From Acidobacteriota bacterium (GTDB lineage Bacteria > Acidobacteriota > Blastocatellia > Pyrinomonadales > Pyrinomonadaceae), in contig QHXE01000363.1 in assembly GCA_003222835.1 (NCBI GenBank), positions 1 through 5,512 on the forward strand: a DNA stretch of 5,512 bases, read 5' to 3'. Shown here piece after piece: positions 4,405 to 5,512 of this stretch. The position numbers and the translations under genes are program-made. A model generated the notes under the pieces. It did not search any database, was not told the origin of the DNA, and worked only from the letters and a program-made list of their open reading frames with translations. The number at the start of each line of letters is the position of its first letter. The first letter of the stretch is position 1.

Positions 4405-5512
4405 ATGAAGACAGCGAGTGGTGCGAAGATGACGAAGGTGTCTCAAAACGAAATTTCCGAACCCCTAGTTTCTTACCAGCGCCGAATCACGCCAATGGGT
4501 CTCAATGCCAAGCGCGTGATCGCCAAACGTTACTCGCTGAAAGACGCGCGCGGCGTCACAATGGAAGAATGGCCGGACATCGTAGCGCGGGTAGTCGCAC
4601 ATGTTTCAGTTGCGGAATCCGATCCCGAGAAGCGCGACGAATTCTTCAACTCGATGTCGGATATTATGCTGGCGCGGGAGTTTGTTCCCAACACGCCTTG
4701 CCTCGTCAACGCTGGAAAGCCCAACGGTCAGCTCGCCGCTTGCTTTGTGCTCGACGTGCCTGACTCGATCGCCGGCATCATGAAGACAGCAACTGACGCG
4801 GCGATTATTCATCAGACCGGCGGCGGCACCGGGTTCACTTTTGAAAAGCTTCGTCCCAGCGGCGCGATGGTGCGCTCGACTCACGGGGTGGCCAGCGGTC
4901 CGGTGTCGTTTATGAACATTTTCAATACGACCACCGATACTGTGAAGCAGGGTGGCGTTCGTCGCGGCGCGAATATGGGAATGATGCGCGTCGCGCATCC
5001 CGACGTGCTGCGCTTCATTCATGCCAAGAACGATCAGCACTCGCTCACTAACTTCAACATTTCGGTGAACGTGACGGACAAGTTTCTCGAAGCCGTCGAT
5101 CATAATGAATGGTATCAGCTCGAATTCGATGGCCAGCCGTGGACGGAGCCGATTTTCGATCCAGTCACGGGGCGCGACTACGTTGTCTATCGGCGGCCCG
5201 ATGGCTCGACTGTGACCTTCCGCGACAAAGAGACATTCGAGACCGCAGATCTTTCCGACGCTCTGATTGAAGAGCCGCCAACTCCCGGCATGGCGTATGC
5301 TCCGGACATCTGGAACCGCATCGTAGCCAGCGCACACCGCCATGCCGAGCCAGGCATTGCGTTCATTGACGAAGTCAACCGCCACAATCACATGATGAAC
5401 TCGATGGGCCCAATCATGGCGAGCAATCCCTGTGGCGAACAGTTCCTGCACTTCGCCAACTCGTGCAACCTTGGCTCGATCGATGTGAACAAGTTCTACG
5501 ATCGAGAGCATC
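4405..5512 (+). CDS. nrdJ: Adenosylcobalamin-dependent (class II) ribonucleotide reductase, N-terminal 369 residues, cut by window edge
   Basis: The enzyme reduces ribonucleotides to deoxyribonucleotides using a thiyl radical made from coenzyme B12, needing no oxygen and no separate radical subunit. Visible landmarks are LNAKRVIAKRYSLKD (33-47), FVPNTPCLVNAG (93-104), GQLAACFVL (108-116), HQTGGGTGFTFEKLRPSG (136-153), GVASGPVSFMNIF (161-173), KQGGVRRGANMG (181-192), and NPCGEQFL (341-348) followed by NSCNLGSI (352-359). C343 in N-P-C-G-E is the thiyl-radical cysteine with its Asn and Glu partners. C113 and C354 match the redox-active pair (E. coli NrdA C225/C462). The NPCGEQ context is class II. 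The N-terminus is too short for an ATP-cone. A stretch at about 231-297 lies between conserved blocks as a variable insert. AAAGG at 4391-4395, 9 nt upstream, supports the ATG at 4405 over the ATG at 4429. The C-terminal half lies outside the window. Confidence 0.95.
   Translation, partial: MKTASGAKMTKVSQNEISEPLVSYQRRITPMGLNAKRVIAKRYSLKDARGVTMEEWPDIVARVVAHVSVAESDPEKRDEFFNSMSDIMLAREFVPNTPCLVNAGKPNGQLAACFVLDVPDSIAGIMKTATDAAIIHQTGGGTGFTFEKLRPSGAMVRSTHGVASGPVSFMNIFNTTTDTVKQGGVRRGANMGMMRVAHPDVLRFIHAKNDQHSLTNFNISVNVTDKFLEAVDHNEWYQLEFDGQPWTEPIFDPVTGRDYVVYRRPDGSTVTFRDKETFETADLSDALIEEPPTPGMAYAPDIWNRIVASAHRHAEPGIAFIDEVNRHNHMMNSMGPIMASNPCGEQFLHFANSCNLGSIDVNKFYDREH

Noticed and set aside
4606..5511. 301-codon open frame on the minus strand
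   Set aside because: It lies wholly antisense to nrdJ, whose plus-strand product matches the class II reductase family through all catalytic motifs. The frame is open because of codon bias on the other strand.

Overview
The window looks like an ordinary chromosomal segment of a free-living bacterium. The best guess is Acidobacteriota, class Blastocatellia or a relative. That guess rests on the gene mix (PspA, an adenosylcobalamin-dependent ribonucleotide reductase, a small trcl-type zinc ribbon), mid-range GC, and two kinds of intergenic filler that I associate with that group: a degenerate heptamer tandem tract and a long imperfect inverted repeat. It is not a sequence-based identification. 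I see no phage, insertion sequence, CRISPR array, tRNA or rRNA.

Layout, left to right. The left edge carries the first 49 codons of a minus-strand zinc-ribbon protein. A divergent intergenic region of about 300 bases follows, then purD (purine biosynthesis) on the plus strand. purD is broken: about 20 conserved residues are missing and the frame shifts near base 1479, so the last 70 residues of the family lie in another frame (to 1690). A spacer with a 7-bp-periodic repeat leads to pspA, a membrane-stress ESCRT-III-like protein, which has a good ribosome binding site. Two genes follow closely on the same strand: a 142-aa coiled-coil protein built from 21-bp/7-residue repeats, and a roughly 252-aa protein with an N-terminal hydrophobic region followed by a long helical cytoplasmic part. 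The three plausibly form one transcription unit around PspA, though the last gene has an unclear start.

A gene-free stretch of about 450 bases comes next. It holds a dispersed-repeat-like inverted repeat, a textbook sigma-70 promoter (TTGACA, 17 bp, TATAGT), a possible NrdR box over its -35 element, and a GC-rich structured leader of about 200 nt with a possible 21-codon upstream ORF. This leads into nrdJ, whose first 369 codons reach the right edge and include the catalytic cysteine motif.

The points most worth checking are the purD lesion, the PspA-linked coiled-coil and membrane genes as possible uncharacterised partners, and the nrdJ promoter and leader. I found no convincing undescribed system beyond these.
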